Assembly (NCBI GenBank): GCA_933207985.1
Contig: OW240916.1
Coordinates: 136,600,036-136,664,035 of the forward strand
Direction of reading: 5' to 3'
From: Pelobates cultripes
Taxonomy: Eukaryota > Chordata > Amphibia > Anura > Pelobatidae
DNA: 64,000 nt
Shown: piece after piece, positions 44,595 to 54,462 of the stretch
Layout of the letters: each line of letters opens with the position of its first letter
Position numbering within the stretch: the first letter of the stretch is position 1
Translations under genes and position numbers: made by a program
The notes under the pieces: model-generated
Database searches by the model: none
What the model was told of the DNA's origin: nothing
Seen by the model: the letters and a program-made list of their open reading frames with translations, nothing else

Positions 44595-46179
44595 CTAGTG
44601 GCAGGAGGAAGGGACCCAGGGAGACACAGGAGACGAAAAGATGACGACGGGGCACAACGGGCCGGGCGGGGGACAGGGGGCGGGACACAGGACACATGGC
44701 CCACCCGACCCGATCCCACACACAGACGCCACAGCAACTGCCACTGCTGACTAAGACAGCCACGACGCCCGCAGACATGACGGCATACACGTGCCACACA
44801 CATAACCACCGGCCAGGCCGCAACCGCTCGAGGGATGGCTAGGTATACAGCCCTCGCATGAACAGATGACAGATAACACGCCGCACACTAGACCCACCAC
44901 CTTGCCGCACCCTACCTCTGGACGAACAAGACATAGAATGACTACAAAATCAGGTGACAGACCAGACAATGGAGTCACGAAGACAGAGGGCCAAAGGTGT
45001 CAGACACACCACTCGAAGTAACACACGATCATACATGCACGACACAGACACGAGAGACCACGAATCACATACACGCAGACCACGCCAACAGACCGCTCCA
45101 CATCATCGGACACCACTGCAGGACATATACGAGACGTCAAATACGACAGCAGAGAACTCATACTCTGACGTTAGGACATGACAGAGTTGTTAACCTCGCG
45201 ACATAGACACAAGTCGATGGACATTTAAGCCGGAGAGGAGGGGAAGACATAGCCGACACAACACTGAACGTAACCCAAGCAACACACATCACACATTCGA
45301 AATGCACACAACGGAGGAGACGCAACGAATGACCCAACTCACGTGAACAACGCCAAAGGGCCGACACTTACTACAGCGGCTACAGTAACTGACGACCCCA
45401 AAAAGATACATTGCTCCATGCAACATAGTGAGGGACTACATCCTACACTAATATAGGTATAGGCAAATACATACAGAGAAACACCCTAAGGGTCGTTACA
45501 GACCTGTTCAAGCACTACCGTGTCGCTCACGGACAATACCTAACCACTACGCTTCTCCCCAAGATATACACCGATACAGCGACTATTTAAATGCAGTTAC
45601 GCAACACACAACCGGGTCTCGCAAAGGCAACAAGACGCCAGCTAGATACAAAATGTTGACTACAACCACAATGTTTAGGATGCAATAAGTTAGTGAGGTT
45701 GCCTGTACACCGCACTGTTATTAGAGCTGACACATAGTCTGTTCCCCCTACTCTATATGCTTACTCTAAAACGACATACAGACGCCTAGAGGGTAAATGC
45801 CTAAAAATGTTACTGTATTAAACGCTATACAACATCTGGCGGGTACACAAAGCCTCTGCGAAGGCCACAACCTGTGAACCTGTTCATGCAAATATAACCG
45901 GGCCTCCACGCAGGCACGGACCCGCCACTTTAACACTACGTTTGCAATGTAATATGCTAGGAATCTAACAACTAGATGCCACGGATAAGAATATATGGCA
46001 CATAGCAACGAAAGGTGAACAACAATGTCACACTAAACGGTCCTCTGCGCAGGCAACCGAATGTTTCCACCGTTATAAATTGATGCTTAAGCCCCTGCGC
46101 GGGCAATCACTTGCTTCGTTATTTGACAAAACAGTTTGATACATGCATCCATGTTATGAATACAATAAAAATATTTAAA
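44595..46179 (+). other. L1 3' untranslated region
   Basis: Non-coding, GC- and AC-rich at first and then AT-rich. It contains repeated CCTCTGCG/CCCTGCG-AAGGC-like words at 45855, 45908, 46044 and 46095. It ends with AATAAA (46164-46169) and ATATTTAAAA just before the target duplication. There is no long poly(A). Confidence 0.75.
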
Positions 46180-46193
46180 ACAATCTGTAGAGC

Positions 46194-46980
46194 TATCACT
46201 TGGTAGAGTGCTACAATCCCCACTCAAAGATCCTGTTAACTGACTGAGGTTCTCATGGTGGTATATGTAGATTAAAACAGAAATAAAGATATGGTGCTCA
46301 CTGTTGTATTCAAAGAAGAGTAAAAATATTGGAGAAGTACTCACTTGTGCAGAGCACAATAATGGTTTTGGTCAATCCTCAGGGCTTAGGTGGTAGGCTC
46401 CCCCCCAAGGAAATAGATGTACAGGCTTCAAATGAAAGTAAGGACGGTCCAGGATTGTTGTAAATTTCACTAGTTTATTGAAAAGATTCTTACATAAAAA
46501 TAAGATTACAAGTGAATAAAACTAGTTGAGAAATAACAGTGATGCGTTTCACCTGCGACAAGGCTTTGTCAAAGTGTTACAGGTACCTGGACATATACTG
46601 TTTAAATAGGGAGCAAACTTTCAAATTTCAAATGTGATAGCCATGTGATCCAATGATAATTAACATAACTATATATAAAAACAATGATTTGGAATAAATA
46701 GAGAGAAGATAAGGGGATAGTGGACTTAAAAGGAATGATATGAAATGATAAAAATTATGTTTATTGATAAAGAAAAAGGAGATATAATAAAGGAGTAAAA
46801 AATGTATAAAATATGTTGCCTAATGTATGGGATATGAGTAAGTGTGAGGAGGTGAGGGGAATAAAAATAAATACAAACAGGGGCTCTAATAAAATAATAC
46901 TAGTAAGAGATGGAGAGTATATAAAAGGAAATGGCACAGGGTTTCAATTCACATGAACCTTGAAGAGCCACGGTGGGGCT
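46194..46980. repeat. Right part of the repeat interrupted by L1, with GCGTTTCA motif
   Basis: Continuation of 37388-37618 across the L1. It contains GTGATGCGTTTCACC followed by AAGGCTTTGTCAAAG at 46540-46575. This is related in pattern to CGTTTCG...CTTCCTCAGG at 59400-59430 and GAAACG...CCTGAGGAA at about 2475-2510. The family name is unknown to me. Confidence 0.5.
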
Positions 46981-46984
46981 GTAA

Positions 46985-48582
46985 AGGGACACTATAGTCA
47001 CCAGAACAACTACAGCTTATTGTATTTGTTCTGGTGAGTAGAATCATTACTGTGGCGAAACCGGCCTCGCCACGTGTCCTTGGAGGGGGCTGCTTGCCCG
47101 CCTCTTGCCTTTGGACTATGGACCAGACTTTATGTGAATGTGTTAACCCAGATAGCTATGCCATGGAGCCCATTCGTGTAGTTAAAGACTTCGGCTCCAT
47201 GGCAATTGAACTGTGTGAATAGGATCTGAGCGCTATTCGGTAGTTTTGTGCGCTCAGATCCCAGCTATCTGGGGATATGTGACATGTCTGTGTTTTATGT
47301 ATAAAATGTGACTTTGTGTATTTTATAATATTTTAATGCTTTGTGCTCACCATGTGCATAATGGAGTCTTGTGTCTGTCCTGGGAGATAATTGAATTACT
47401 CTCAATTATCTCCAGGATAGAAGACTTTGAAACTGGTTTGGGCCGGAAAGCCATGCTTCATTTAGTCACAAAGGACTTTCCCTTAACTTTTGAACCCCTG
47501 GTCTGATTCGTGCCATTTTTTAATATGTTGTTCCCCTGAATGGATTGATTATGAAAATGTATGTTTTATGTTTGTGACATGTATATTTTAGAAGTTATAA
47601 ATATTGTGTAAAAACTGTATTCCTCTGCCGGTGATAATGAGATTACCCATTGTGTTCAGTAATCATATCACAGGCAGAGGGGAGGATTTTGTGTGGGAGT
47701 GTCTGGGTGTATTGTACGGATTGATTGGTTGTTTTGTACCGCTCTGTGGGCTGTACTATGTTTGTGGATTGGGAATAAAAGAGACTGTATGTGACAGTAC
47801 AGGGTGTTCCTGTTTTAACCCTCAAAGTGAAGTGTCGTCTCATTCTTGGGGGGAATTTGACTGTATGCCGATTGCCAGGAGTGTAAGCTGTTTGTAGGGC
47901 TTTTCCTGTACGGCTGCTTCCAGGGTTCGTGTGTCTGCTGTTCGAGAGTTGGTGAATACGTGCAAGTTGGAGTTCGGGAGGTTGGTGATTGCAGTAGCTG
48001 CTGGTCTATCTGGAAGGGGATTATCGCCTAAACGGTTTTTATCCCCTTGTGAGCGAAACAGTCCGTTACAATTACCTTCAGGCTTTTTGCTGTAAACACC
48101 GTCTTTTCAGAGAAAATGCGGTGTTAACATTACAGCCAAGTGATAACTTCACTGGCCACTCCTCAGATAGCTGTTAGAGATCCTTCCTGGGTCATGGCTG
48201 CCTAAAATGCATCCAAACATTCAGTGTCTCCTCCCTCTGCATGCAGACACTGAACTTTCCTCATAGAGATTTATTGATTCAATTCATCTTTATGAGGAGC
48301 TGCTGATTGGCCAGGGCTGTGTTTGAATCATGTTGGCTCTGCCCCTGATCTGCCTCTTTGTCAGTATCAGTCAATCCTATGGGGAAGCACTGTGATTGGA
48401 TCAGGCTACCACTTCTGATGATGTCAGCAGACTGCTTGTTTTTTTGAGGCAAACAGCATGCAGAGTTACAGATTCTGGCTTGACTACAATAAGATTTTGC
48501 TATTTTTAGGGGGGCTAAATGGTGGTTTTAAAACTATAGTCTCAGCAATACATGTTTGTGTTCCTGACCCTATAGTGATCCT
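46985..48582. mobile_element. T2/Kolobok-type MITE, copy 6, split by a solo LTR
   Basis: The left end AGGGACACTATAGTCACCAG and right end TATAGTGATCCT with TTAA at 48583-48586 define the MITE; the left TTAA is reduced to TAA. Removing the LTR at 47051-48070 restores the sequence GAATCATTACCTTCAGGC, which occurs uninterrupted in copy 1 at about 21808-21825. Confidence 0.9.
47051..48070 (+). mobile_element. Solo LTR (TG...CA) with 5-bp TSD
   Basis: A 1020-bp segment begins TGTGGCGAAACCGG and ends CCGTTACA, between ATTAC duplications at 47046-47050 and 48071-48075. It contains AATAAA near 47776, and an inverted repeat GGAGATAATTGAATTACTCT...CAATTATCTCC at about 47389-47415. TG...CA ends plus a 5-bp duplication indicate an LTR retrotransposon of Ty3/gypsy, BEL or retrovirus-like type. 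No internal coding region remains, consistent with LTR-LTR recombination. A diverged half copy is at 5000-5538. Confidence 0.9.
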
Positions 48583-48586
48583 TTAA

Positions 48587-48833
48587 ATAAACGAGCAGGG
48601 AACTTAAAGACTAAAAGATATGTAGGGCAACGGAGTGGAGGGTCCTAAAGGAAAATAAAAATAAGAGTAGGGGAGAGGGGAATTGGCTGTGAAGGAGTGT
48701 AAGCCAAGGCTCCACCCAAAAAAAATACTGTTTAGTAGATATACCCAAATGCAAACTTGTATGCATTTAATCATGCATTTTTTCATTGCAATTAGATCAA
48801 GAAACATCTTACAAAAATTGCAGATCTCTTGAC
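48587..48833. other. Spacer
   Basis: Short non-coding stretch between the MITE and a DIRS fragment. Nothing recognised. Confidence 0.4.
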
Positions 48834-49284
48834 TGTTGCCTTTACAAGCCTGACTTCCCTCTTCGAGGCGGGAAGGCTTACCGGACTATCAACCTCTACC
48901 GGTCTGCCATCTCTTCGACTCATCAAGGCTATGACGGATGCCCTGCGGGGTAACACCCCTTAGTGTGACGACTCCTCAAGGGCTCTCGATTCTCCCGTCC
49001 ACCCAGGCCTCGCTACTCCACGACCTGGGATGTCTCTGTTGTTCTATCTTTTCTCTCATCCTGGCCCGCTAACTCAGCACTCTCCTTAAAACAATTATCA
49101 GCCATGTTAGTTTGCCTGCTCTGCCTTGTCTCATGCAAGAGGGTCTTGGACGTCAGAGCTCTGGACTTTGACGCCAGGTCATACACCCCAGATGGGGTAA
49201 CGTTCAACATCAGTCGACGGACAAAGACATCTATCAAATTGGTGTCCTACCCAAGTTTCCCTACCTCTCCGGCATTGTGTCCAA
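48834..49284 (+). pseudogene. DIRS tyrosine-recombinase fragment, inverted
   Basis: It starts in the core-binding part (KAYRTINLYRSAISSTH, readable in one frame near 48865-48920). It then shows a stop and frame change, and continues as MLVCLLCLVSCKRVLDVRAL, then DFDARSYTPDGVTFNISRRT. This corresponds to FRRVSDIQAFDFHA...GICFNIS in copy B. It ends at the inversion junction before the HxxR and Tyr boxes, so no catalytic set is present. Confidence 0.8.
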
Positions 49285-50664
49285 TTAGTCTCCTGGTAGT
49301 TAGTACGTTGCTGGAAGGAGCCTCGTACCGTGCCACGGGATTGGAAGTAGGTACGGCCAGACAGACGGCTCCTGAACCTGCCGGCCCTGGTGGAGACCTG
49401 CCGCTGGAAAACCCGTCTCATGGAGGCTTGGGCCTTGTCAAGGGCTATAAATGCCCCAACAAAACGCCCTAAATATTTAATAAAGGAATCGCCGAAGGGT
49501 AAGCCTTGGGCGTCATTACCGGCTTCTGTGAGGGCGAGATTGGCCAGTTTAGGTTCAATCTTAAATAAGATGGCTTTACGCCGTTCTATAGAGAGGGAGG
49601 TGTTAGCGCTCCCGGCAATGCAAATTGCTCTCTGGACCCAACCACGTAAGTCTTCAGGGTCAACCATGCGGTTCCCCGCTCTGGCGTCTTCCGCCAAGTC
49701 AAACAATTTGGCCAGGGGACCGAATATATCCAGGTGTTTATCCTGACAAGATTTCAAGGCAGATTCTAGCCCCTTACGGGGATTCCAGCCCAGTTTAGTG
49801 AGGAACTGTGTAATTTTGGGGTCTACCTCAGGAGTGTCACATGCTTTATTGGGCACCACAGGCCTGGGCCCTCAATTTGTTACATGCCGCTTTGCTAAAA
49901 GGGCGCTGTACCCAATTCTCAAGGTACGTGGCAATGTGGTCGGCCGGGAGCCACTCTGCCGACCTCGGATGGTGTAGGTCATCCGGGTTGAAGAGTGGGA
50001 CACCCAACGGATCCACGAGGGCGGACCCCGCAGCCGCGGGGTGCCTAGTCCCTGTATCACCTCCGGATGTCTCTGCCTGAGCAAAGGGAAGGAGGTCAAA
50101 GCCCACATCTGCGGCATACATATCAGAGTCACTGTCCGATTCAATCTTAGCCTCCCCACCTGACACGATATCTGAGTCGGAGTCGCTCTCTAACTGTGCT
50201 CTGGCACATTTCCACAGCCGCACCCGTTCTGCCTGGCGAGGAAAGGCTCTTTTGCGTGGATGGGACACGTTTTCTGGGGCGACCGTAGGTATGCCAGTCA
50301 TAGAGTTTCTGGAGGCAGAGGGATGTTTGGCCTTATGGGTAGCCTTTCTGGCTGCCTCTCCTGGTGGGTCCACAGGAGGACGCGATAGAGGCGTTGTGGA
50401 GCCCGAGCAATGCTCGTCCGAAGGATGTGGCAATAGGGCCTGAGAAATAGTATGGGAGAGGGTAGATGACATGGACCCCATGGCTGCCATAATGGCGTCT
50501 GTCACTGAGCACTGTAGCGCTAAGAATTGTGCCCCTTCAGTGTGGGTGGTTCTGTCTATCAGGGTCGGTGAAGTGCCCGAGGTGACAGGGGCCTCACCCA
50601 AAATAAATGGGGCATCAGACTCCCCAGAGGGTGGGGATCCAGAAGGTAGTCTGGGTTTAGGCAT
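49285..50664 (-). pseudogene. DIRS gag-like protein, one frameshift
   Basis: Minus-strand frames 50664-49846 and 49859-49285 together make a gag of about 460 codons with one shift near 49855. Landmarks are an N-terminal Pro/Ser-rich region, acidic repeats (LESDSDSDIVSGGE; KIESDSDSDMYA), HHPRSAEWLPADHIATYLEN shared with copies A and B, then NPRKGLESALKSCQDKHLDI and SIERRKAILFKIEPKLANLA. The tail is Arg-rich (RAGRFRSRLSGRTYF). Its similarity to the 10636 and 15009 gags is clear but distant. The 3' end of gag is cut by the inversion junction. Confidence 0.85.
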
Positions 50665-51429
50665 AATGGAGAGTGGAGGACCTAATCCCTAATTAGATAT
50701 TAGAATAGTATGGGTTAGTCACCCAAAACTGAAGCAAACAGAAATAAAAGCGATCTCACCAGGGCCCAGACCAGTGGCACACGCACACACAACGCAGGGA
50801 GAAAGACAGGAAGTCAGAAAATAGCCGCCGGCAAGCTCGCGAGATTCGCAGCAAAATATTGTGAAAATTCGCTAAGTTAAGAAAAAAACGAACGTTCGGT
50901 AGAAAAGAAACGAATTTGTGGAAATAGATAGTATAAGGAAGAGAGGAAAAAACAGATGAACGGGCAGTTTGTGCAAAACTTAGTCGAACGCGGCAAACAG
51001 GTGAATGGTGTTATCTGCCGGGAAAAGTGAGCAGCATGTGTACGTGACGAATCAGCTGAACGGGCTTAATTTGTGCACGAAAACAGCTGAATACAGTGGA
51101 GAAACAAGCGCAAAATCGCGCCTAGAGGCAGGAAAGATAACAGCAAGACAGAGGAAAGGAAAAACTACAAGGAAAAAGGGGGGTAATAAACAGAAGTAAA
51201 TGACAGGGGAGGTCTGGACCTTGGGCACACAGGAAAAAACACACAGATGTGAAGCATCAAGCAAGCAGAGAAAAGACAAATAATGAAGTCTCTAATAAAT
51301 AAAATAGAAAACAGTAAAGAATCAATAACAGATAAACCTATACAGTGTAATACCAGGGTATCAATAATAATATCAATAGCAGTTAATACACAAGTAAACA
51401 GAGAGAAAGTGTAACATGTACTTATCTTT
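50665..51429 (-). other. DIRS leader of the rearranged element
   Basis: Non-coding region between gag and the terminal repeat on the minus strand. It includes GCCGGCGGCTATTTTCTGAC, which parallels GCCGGCGGCCATCTTCTGTT in copy A near 10022. Confidence 0.6.
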
Positions 51430-51617
51430 GTGTCGGAGCAGCAAAGAAAGAGGGAAATGGAAGGGAAGTGCTGCCTATTATACTGGGAGCTGAGCGGGTA
51501 GGAGCCTATGTTACTGTATGTTCATTATTTTTTCATTCTGTTTGTATTCTTTGCTGCTATTGGTGGACAGTAAAGAAAGGGAAATGCAATATGAGCCTCC
51601 ATGTCTTGTTATAAAAT

Positions 51618-52510
51618 CATAGACTTCCCAATGCAGCTCAATGAGAAGTCTTTGCAAGGCAGGTGCTCTGGACAATTTCTGCTTCTAGAGTTCAGTGGGG
51701 TATCACTCTTTGAATTTTTTCCAACGAAAGTCATACTAAACTCATACTTTGAACACACTTCCCCCAAGGACCTTAATGAGACGAATTAACTGCTTTTTGG
51801 ATATATGTTAATTTATGCCAGATTAGCAATGGTTCATATTGATAGCTGTCTGTTTTGTCTTATTTGTCTGGGTTCTAAATATGTCTTGGTTTTGTCTTGT
51901 GCTGACTGGCCAATTATTAAATATGCGGATGCAACCCTAGTGGGTGGATTGATATATTGCTTTATATCTCTATTTTCTTTGTTCTTTTTTTATTTATGTT
52001 TCTATTATTTGCACTTTTTTCTTGGAGCCTTGTGAGTGATCTGATCTTTGCTCTTTACTGTGCACTGGTGATTTATGTATGTGGGTCCTTACCTCACCTT
52101 CATTGAGCCCCTCCTAAATATGCTCATGTCATTCTTATGTGTTAACTTGATAAAGGTTCTTGTTGTGGATAAATATAATTTATGCTGAACGAGTCACACA
52201 AGTGTTCTACTTTGGAATTGTGAATTTATGTTTCGCTGGAGACTGCACTGAGGGCAAGAACACACCCAATGTTAACAACAATAAGAAAGGTGCATGCCTT
52301 AAAGGTGAGACTTATAGTTTAATTTCATTCAAAAGTGATGTAGATTTAGAGAGATGCCTTTCTACGCAGAAAATAATTAAAGTAAAAAAACGAGTTCTGA
52401 CAGTTTTTATTTTATGAGGATGTAAAATTAAGCAACCTGTCATAATTATAATTTTCATTGTCATATGAGACATACATAAAAATATTTGCTGATTATTTCT
52501 ATGGTGTATA
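51618..52510. other. No recognisable feature apart from the tRNA that follows
   Basis: AT-rich DNA, T-rich at 51960-52020. A segment near 52220-52300 could pass for an exon with a GTGCAT donor, but the translation is not recognisable and it is not called. Confidence 0.4.
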
Positions 52511-52582
52511 GGTTCTATGGTGTAATGGTTAGCACTCTGGACTTTGAATCCAGCAATCTGAGTTCAAATCTCAGTAGAACCT
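52511..52582 (+). tRNA. tRNA-Gln (anticodon TTG)
   Basis: A 72-nt cloverleaf without encoded CCA. The acceptor stem GGTTCTA pairs perfectly with TAGAACC, and the discriminator is T. The A box lies in TGGTGTAATGGTTAGCAC. The anticodon loop is CTTTGAA with TTG at 52544-52546. The T arm is CTGAG-TTCAAAT-CTCAG. A TTTT run for Pol III termination follows at 52585-52588. The acceptor stem differs from the common vertebrate tRNA-Gln by paired substitutions that keep pairing. It has the eukaryotic cytosolic form. Confidence 0.93.
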
Positions 52583-52889
52583 GCTTTTATTTTCTTTTAA
52601 ATCCCATTTTTGTGATTAACGATTTAGGTACACTAATGCCAAATGTAGCAATTCTTGATACCATAAACTAAGGAAGCTATCATACAGTTCAAATCTCTGT
52701 GGAAATCTGTATTTTAATTTTCCATGTCTAGAAGCCTCAAATACCTAATTCCTAGTTAGACTGGTTAAAGGGACACTATAGGCAACCAAACCACTCCAGC
52801 TCCCTGAAAGTAAAACTTTGCAGTCTAGAGAAACCACACAGCCTTGCTAGGCGACTTTTGGTTGCATGACGCAGAGGGCCTAATGCACC

Positions 52890-53340
52890 CACTGTAACAA
52901 TATCTTAACTTTCTCTTCCGGACCCGCGCGGCATGGCTTGCTCTTCCGACATTTCCGGGGTTCGCCGTAGCCTGTCTGATGCGGGCCGCTCCAAACACGC
53001 CCTTTCCTTTGACGTGATGCATGAGCGTTGATGTCAAGCACTACACTATAAAAGGGCGCCTTTTACACTTTATCAGCGCCCTATTGTGGTTCTTTCTTGG
53101 TTCCCTCTAGTGCTATATAGTTTATTGTTATTCTGGTATTTTGACTTCTGGCTTACCCTTTTTGACTACTCTTCTCTCTGGTATCCTGACTTCGGCTTGT
53201 TTATTCGTATGTCCACTTTCTGGTATCCCCTGACTCTTTCTGGTATCCCCTGACTCTGGTATACCCTGACCCCTGGCTATTTCTTTGACTATTCTAAAGC
53301 GTTAAACCCGGCCACTCTAAGGTCCGGTAATACGCTTCCT
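52890..53340 (+). mobile_element. Probable Ty3/gypsy LTR or leader segment
   Basis: It starts near TGTAACAATATC and contains a TATA-like CTATAAAAGGGCGCC at 53046-53060. This is followed by pyrimidine-rich repeats of CTCTGGTATCC/TTCTGGTATCCCC (53100-53280), consistent with an LTR promoter and transcribed region. It is directly followed by the pol fragment. The exact LTR ends were not found. Confidence 0.45.
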
Positions 53341-53349
53341 TATAGATTG

Positions 53350-53780
53350 CACTCTCCACTGTAAATTGGAAAAATGTATTTTCAACAAAGACAAGATACA
53401 CTTTCTGGTTCTGGTTTTCAGATGGAACCTGAGAAACTTGAGGTCATTTTACATTGGCCCTTACCTATTGGTCTAAAAGCGATACACAGTTTTTTAGGCT
53501 TTGCCAACTATTATAGGAAGTTTATCAAAGGTTATCCTCTATTACTGCTCCTATCACGTCCATGACAAAAAAGGGAAGAAATCATCCAGATTGGAATCCA
53601 GAAGCTAGGGCTGCTTTTGAGGCATTCAAGAAAGCCTTTTCATCAGCACCCATATTAAGACATCCTGATCCCTCTCATTCTTTCCTACTAGAGGTGGACG
53701 CATCCGAGACTGGTATAGGGGCGGTATTATCCCAAAGACCCTCAGATGATCTACCTTTAAATCCCATATATATAGCGTAG
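53350..53780 (+). pseudogene. Ty3/gypsy pol fragment (RT thumb and RNase H start)
   Basis: One frame reads EPEKLEVILHWPLPIGLKAI, then HSFLGFANYYRKFIKG, a hallmark of the end of Ty3/gypsy RT. After a frame change near 53560 it continues NPEARAAFEAFKKAFSSAPI, then HPDPSHSFLLEVDASETGIG and AVLSQ, the tether and first aspartate region of RNase H. It stops at about 53780. No catalytic RT palm, protease or integrase is present. A broken remnant. Confidence 0.85.
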
Positions 53781-54462
53781 TAAACAAAGTAGTTTTTTAA
53801 AAGTGCTGTAGATTCAAAAACATGTTCTGGAAATATAACAATATAATAGGATAATTGCACCAAGTAGTGAATGCACTGTAAACAATACTTATAAACAGGA
53901 GTAGAGTGCAGTTTTTCTGCAAATATTTAAAAGTTATTTAAAACAAAAAACATAGTATACTCTGTATGGGACATGTACAAAATAGAATAACAGGAATAGA
54001 ACTCACAAGGTGCCTATTCAGGCTTGGATATCCAGAAAAATAAGGGATGCAGGAGTCACTAGGATAAAAAAAAAAAAAAACATTTATCGAATAAATAAAA
54101 TAAATGACTTATTGAAATGGACTAGTGGTATATATTATGCAGCGAAAAAGCAAGCCTCAAATATGCATATTAAGAAAAAAAAGGACAGTGTTTACATTAC
54201 TGCGGAGGAAGACCTCTTGTGGCAGTCACTGAGACGGCCACTAGAGCACCTTCCTCAGTCTGTGATGCACAATGTTGGATTTTGCTCATCTCAGCCATGG
54301 AGGCTGAGCGGGGCTGGAGCCGGCCACGGCAGACCCGTGCGGTGCAGGACTAAAGGTACGTTTTTAATGGAGGGAGGGGGGCTGGCCACATAAAATATGT
54401 TTTAAACACTAGTGTGTTTGTATTCCTGACATTATAGTGTTCCTTTAAGAATTGTAATAAAG

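Larger units (their letters stand above)
37633..46179 (+). mobile_element. Full-length, nearly intact L1-type LINE with 14-bp TSD
   Basis: An exact ACAATCTGTAGAGC duplication lies at 37619-37632 and 46180-46193. The 8.5-kb element starts GGGGCGTGTCC and has a 109-bp leader, intact ORF1, a 2.1-kb GC-rich inter-ORF region, ORF2 with a single in-frame stop, and a 1.6-kb 3' untranslated region with AATAAA at 46164-46169. An exact duplication and open frames indicate a recent insertion. The same GGGGCGTG-type 5' end on the neighbouring L1 supports this being the true 5' end. Confidence 0.95.
48834..51617 (-). mobile_element. Rearranged DIRS-type element (gag minus, recombinase inverted)
   Basis: On the minus strand, from right to left, it has a DIRS terminal repeat (about 51430-51617; GAGGCTCATATTGCATTTCC and TTTGCTGC words matching 9465-9611), a leader and a gag gene. 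At about 49285 the gag sequence joins a recombinase fragment lying in the opposite (plus) orientation. RT and RNase H are missing. The sequence is clearly different from copies A and B, so this is a second DIRS subfamily. Confidence 0.85.
52769..54444. mobile_element. T2/Kolobok-type MITE, copy 7, carrying Ty3/gypsy sequence
   Basis: The left end AGGGACACTATAGGCAACCA is preceded by TTAA (52765-52768). The right end ATTATAGTGTTCCT is followed by TTAA (54445-54448). The outer 130 bp and 300 bp resemble other T2 copies. The middle holds LTR-like and Ty3 pol sequence that is foreign to the MITE, plus about 400 bp of unassigned AT-rich DNA. Pairing of the two ends as one original MITE is an inference. 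Confidence 0.65.

Noticed and set aside
34482..46193. Treating both neighbouring L1s as one element
   Set aside because: Each has its own different target duplication (15 bp and 14 bp) and its own 5' and 3' ends.
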